From AB-137-C09 sp964645625 (lineage in GTDB: Bacteria; Pseudomonadota; Zetaproteobacteria; Mariprofundales; Mariprofundaceae): DNA of 32,813 nt. The position numbers and the translations under genes were made by a program. Of the stretch, positions 30,979-32,813 are shown one piece after another. Every line of letters begins with the position of its first letter. The stretch's first letter is position 1. Location of the stretch: assembly GCA_964645625.1 (NCBI GenBank), contig CAZYAI010000028.1:1-32813 (forward strand). The letters run 5' to 3'. Under the pieces are notes generated by a model. The model searched no databases and was not told where the DNA came from. It saw nothing but the letters and a program-made list of their open reading frames with translations.

Positions 30979-32454
30979 ATGATGATGTATTTGCGTAGCT
31001 TTATGCTACACACTTTTCGTGGTCGTTTGGCCATGCTGTATATTTCGGTTGAATTTAGCATTTTAGTCATTTCTGCGCTGGCACTTTATTATTTTTTATC
31101 GCGCCAAGTGTATCAACAATTGGATGATGCCCTTAACCACCAAGCTGGCTCATTGGTACGCTATTTAGAACGCAGTCCGCTGTATATGTGGCCAGAAGGC
31201 TTGGTGAAATTTAGCCGTCAATACAATGGTTCGCTACAACTGGTTGCCGTCACGGGCGACCCGATGTTTACCAAAAGAGACGAATTGATGGCGCGGCAAG
31301 ATCGTCATATCAATCGCGCCTTTCAACAAGCATCACGGGGGCAAGAGATCGCCGTGACCTCAACATCCAGCCTGTTGGGTAAAGATAATATTCGGGTATT
31401 AGCCAAACCTATTCACCGTGACAATCGTGTCGTTGCGGTATTATTGATCGCTCGTAGCACGGTTGAAATTCAAGGCTTTTTCAAGCAACTGTATTGGATT
31501 GGTGGTTCTTTGGGTTTATTATCCATCATCATCAGTGCCTGTGCTGGCTACATCATGACGGTGCGCTCCTTCCGCCCTTTAAAAGAAATCAACCGCACCG
31601 CCCGCGCCGTAGCATCAGGCGATATGAGCCGCCGTCTTAAATCTCGTGCCCAAGATGAAGAGATTAACGACTTGGTGGTGGCACTGAACCAAATGTTCCA
31701 AGCATTGGAGGACAGTTTTGTCGCCCAGAAACATTTTACTGCCGATGCTTCCCATGAACTACGCATACCCCTCACCATCCTCAAAGGGGAGATGGAAGTG
31801 GCATTACGCAACCCCCGCAGCAATGAAGAATACCAACATATTCTAAAACACAACTTAAGCACCATTGAGCGTATGCACCGCATTGTCGATGATCTATTGA
31901 TGCTCGCCAGATCCGATGCAGGGCAACTGGAATTAGCACAAGAAAGCATCGATTTATCGTTATTACTCCAAGAAATTGGGCAGCATCACCTCATACTCTA
32001 CAGTCAAAAACGTTTGAACTTAGATATTGATGTAGAAGACGAGCTTGAAATCATCGGCGACGAACCAGCCTTAGGGCGCGTGATGTATAACCTACTCAAC
32101 AACGCCTACAAATACGCCCCCGAAGCAAGTACCGTCACCCTCAGTGCGCGAGCAACAGGTGAGCAGGTATTCATACAAGTGCAAGACCAAGGGCCAGGTA
32201 TTGACCTTGAGCACCAACAGCATCTATTCAACCGTTTTTATCGTTCCGATGATGCCAGAGACCGCAACAATGGCGGCGCAGGTTTAGGGCTTGCCATTTG
32301 CAAACGCATTATTGATGCCCACGGCGGTCACATCGACGTCGTCAGTGAACTGGGGCATGGTGCAAGCTTCACCATAGAATTACCACTAAGCAAAGCCAAC
32401 CCCGCCATGCAAAAGCGATTAAGTCACATGCTATCCCAGCAAGCAAGCGCGTGA
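30979..32454 (+). CDS. Orphan sensor histidine kinase (HAMP-HisKA-HATPase_c), H-box HELRI
   Basis: 491 residues. TM1 about 17-42, a periplasmic domain of ~130 residues, TM2 about 172-196, HAMP about 197-250 (RPLKEINRTARAVASGDMSRRL), then the HisKA box FTADASHELRIPLTIL with phospho-acceptor His259. N-box LLNNAYKYAPE, G1 DQGPGIDLE, F-box LFNRFYR and G2 GGAGLGLAICKRIIDAHGG form the ATPase. The residue four after the His is Ile263 instead of the usual Thr. In EnvZ-type kinases this Thr is needed for phosphatase activity. No response regulator gene is adjacent: upstream is a membrane protein, downstream non-coding repeats. The start follows the upstream stop directly; three ATGs occur in a row. 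Confidence 0.93.
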   Translation: MMMYLRSFMLHTFRGRLAMLYISVEFSILVISALALYYFLSRQVYQQLDDALNHQAGSLVRYLERSPLYMWPEGLVKFSRQYNGSLQLVAVTGDPMFTKRDELMARQDRHINRAFQQASRGQEIAVTSTSSLLGKDNIRVLAKPIHRDNRVVAVLLIARSTVEIQGFFKQLYWIGGSLGLLSIIISACAGYIMTVRSFRPLKEINRTARAVASGDMSRRLKSRAQDEEINDLVVALNQMFQALEDSFVAQKHFTADASHELRIPLTILKGEMEVALRNPRSNEEYQHILKHNLSTIERMHRIVDDLLMLARSDAGQLELAQESIDLSLLLQEIGQHHLILYSQKRLNLDIDVEDELEIIGDEPALGRVMYNLLNNAYKYAPEASTVTLSARATGEQVFIQVQDQGPGIDLEHQQHLFNRFYRSDDARDRNNGGAGLGLAICKRIIDAHGGHIDVVSELGHGASFTIELPLSKANPAMQKRLSHMLSQQASA

Positions 32455-32560
32455 ATTAGGTGGATGCGCTCAGGCAAGCGAGCGGTGAGGTCAATGCGGT
32501 ATGGTGTCGCCACATTGCCGCGCACCTTACGCTTGAACGCGCTTACCCATCTACTTAACT
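32455..32560. repeat. Possible degenerate inverted-repeat element after the kinase gene
   Basis: 32457-32480 and 32530-32553 are imperfect inverted repeats (16 of 24 positions) enclosing a GC-rich core. It might be a decayed MITE or a terminator-like structure for the kinase transcript. Support is weak. Confidence 0.35.
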
Positions 32561-32581
32561 GCTGTTACGCAAGGCATGGAA

Positions 32582-32611
32582 GCTTTTTTCATACGGCATA
32601 GATAAAAAAGC
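32582..32611. terminator. A/U-stem hairpin, possible terminator
   Basis: GCTTTTTT (32582-32589) and AAAAAAGC (32604-32611) form a perfect 8-bp stem with a 14-nt loop. The stem is nearly all A-U, so termination strength is doubtful. It lies 128 bp after the kinase stop. Confidence 0.3.
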
Positions 32612-32649
32612 ATCGTAATTTAAAAAATCCGCCATACTTCACGTGATCC

Positions 32650-32813
32650 AATATCCACTCTTGCGTCTGTTCTCTGGATTGCGGATCAAGTCCGCAATGA
32701 CGAGGGTTCCTCTAAGTCATACTGCACTCGATGCAGTATCCAGTCTTGCGTCTGTTTACTGGATTGCGGATCAAGTCCGCAATGACGTGGCTTCTCTTGG
32801 TCATACTGCACTC
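32650..32813. repeat. REP-like palindromic repeat array (right edge, continues outside)
   Basis: Copies of ATTGCGGATCAAGTCCGCAAT at 32678-32698 and 32763-32783 (period 85) with ATACTGCA-N5-TGCAGTAT palindromes between and after. It belongs to the same family as 11100-11335 and is cut by the window end. It accounts for the gene-free right end together with the two structures before it. Confidence 0.9.

Overview
The window looks like chromosomal DNA of a Gram-negative member of the Pseudomonadota. RdgC, NusB, PrmA, YceH (DUF480), TatBC and the order ruvX-pyrR-pyrB-pyrC are all typical of gamma-, beta- or zetaproteobacteria. I cannot name a genus. Within this range a zetaproteobacterium or an environmental gammaproteobacterium fits best.

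Layout. (1) 1-2337, minus strand: the N-terminal 779 codons of a P-loop (STAND-like) NTPase that runs into near-identical 44-residue TPR units and leaves the window on the left. (2) 2.6-11.0 kb, an accessory region: an SDR enzyme with an AraC-type regulator; an aminotransferase/transglutaminase-like pair preceded by an arginine-rich leader ORF and a strong intrinsic terminator, the whole block bounded by a perfect 34-bp inverted repeat; a redox set (two thioredoxin-fold redoxins and an SDR) divergent from a TetR regulator, with two TTGAAYGATCRTTCAA operators between them; and an HxlR regulator divergent from a quinone oxidoreductase-like MDR protein. (3) 11.1-11.3 kb: palindromic dispersed repeats, which occur again at the right edge. 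(4) 11.4-16.2 kb, minus strand: a tightly packed run of FNR-like flavoprotein, ruvX, pyrR, pyrB, pyrC and pyrK (pyrimidine synthesis). (5) 16.3-27.9 kb, plus strand: core genes prmA, nsrR-like, pgm, rdgC, purB, tatB, tatC, rho, ribE, ribBA, ribH, nusB. (6) 28.1-32.5 kb, plus strand: a DUF4160/DUF2442 pair, yceH, cobU, an unrecognised membrane protein with a duplicated module, and an orphan sensor histidine kinase. The window ends in repeats.

How the genes work together. The pyr block encodes carbamoyl-aspartate and dihydroorotate formation plus an electron-transfer subunit for dihydroorotate oxidation. The rho-rib-nusB block joins transcription termination and antitermination factors with three of the riboflavin enzymes. 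The 6.8-11 kb genes look like two electrophile or oxidant stress modules, each with its own divergent regulator. The least ordinary item is the predicted leader-peptide attenuator (6427-6600) in front of the ArgD-like aminotransferase. The leader has 8 Arg codons in 38, a hairpin inside its Arg-rich part, and a heptamer that could act as an antiterminator. I do not recognise it as a described system.
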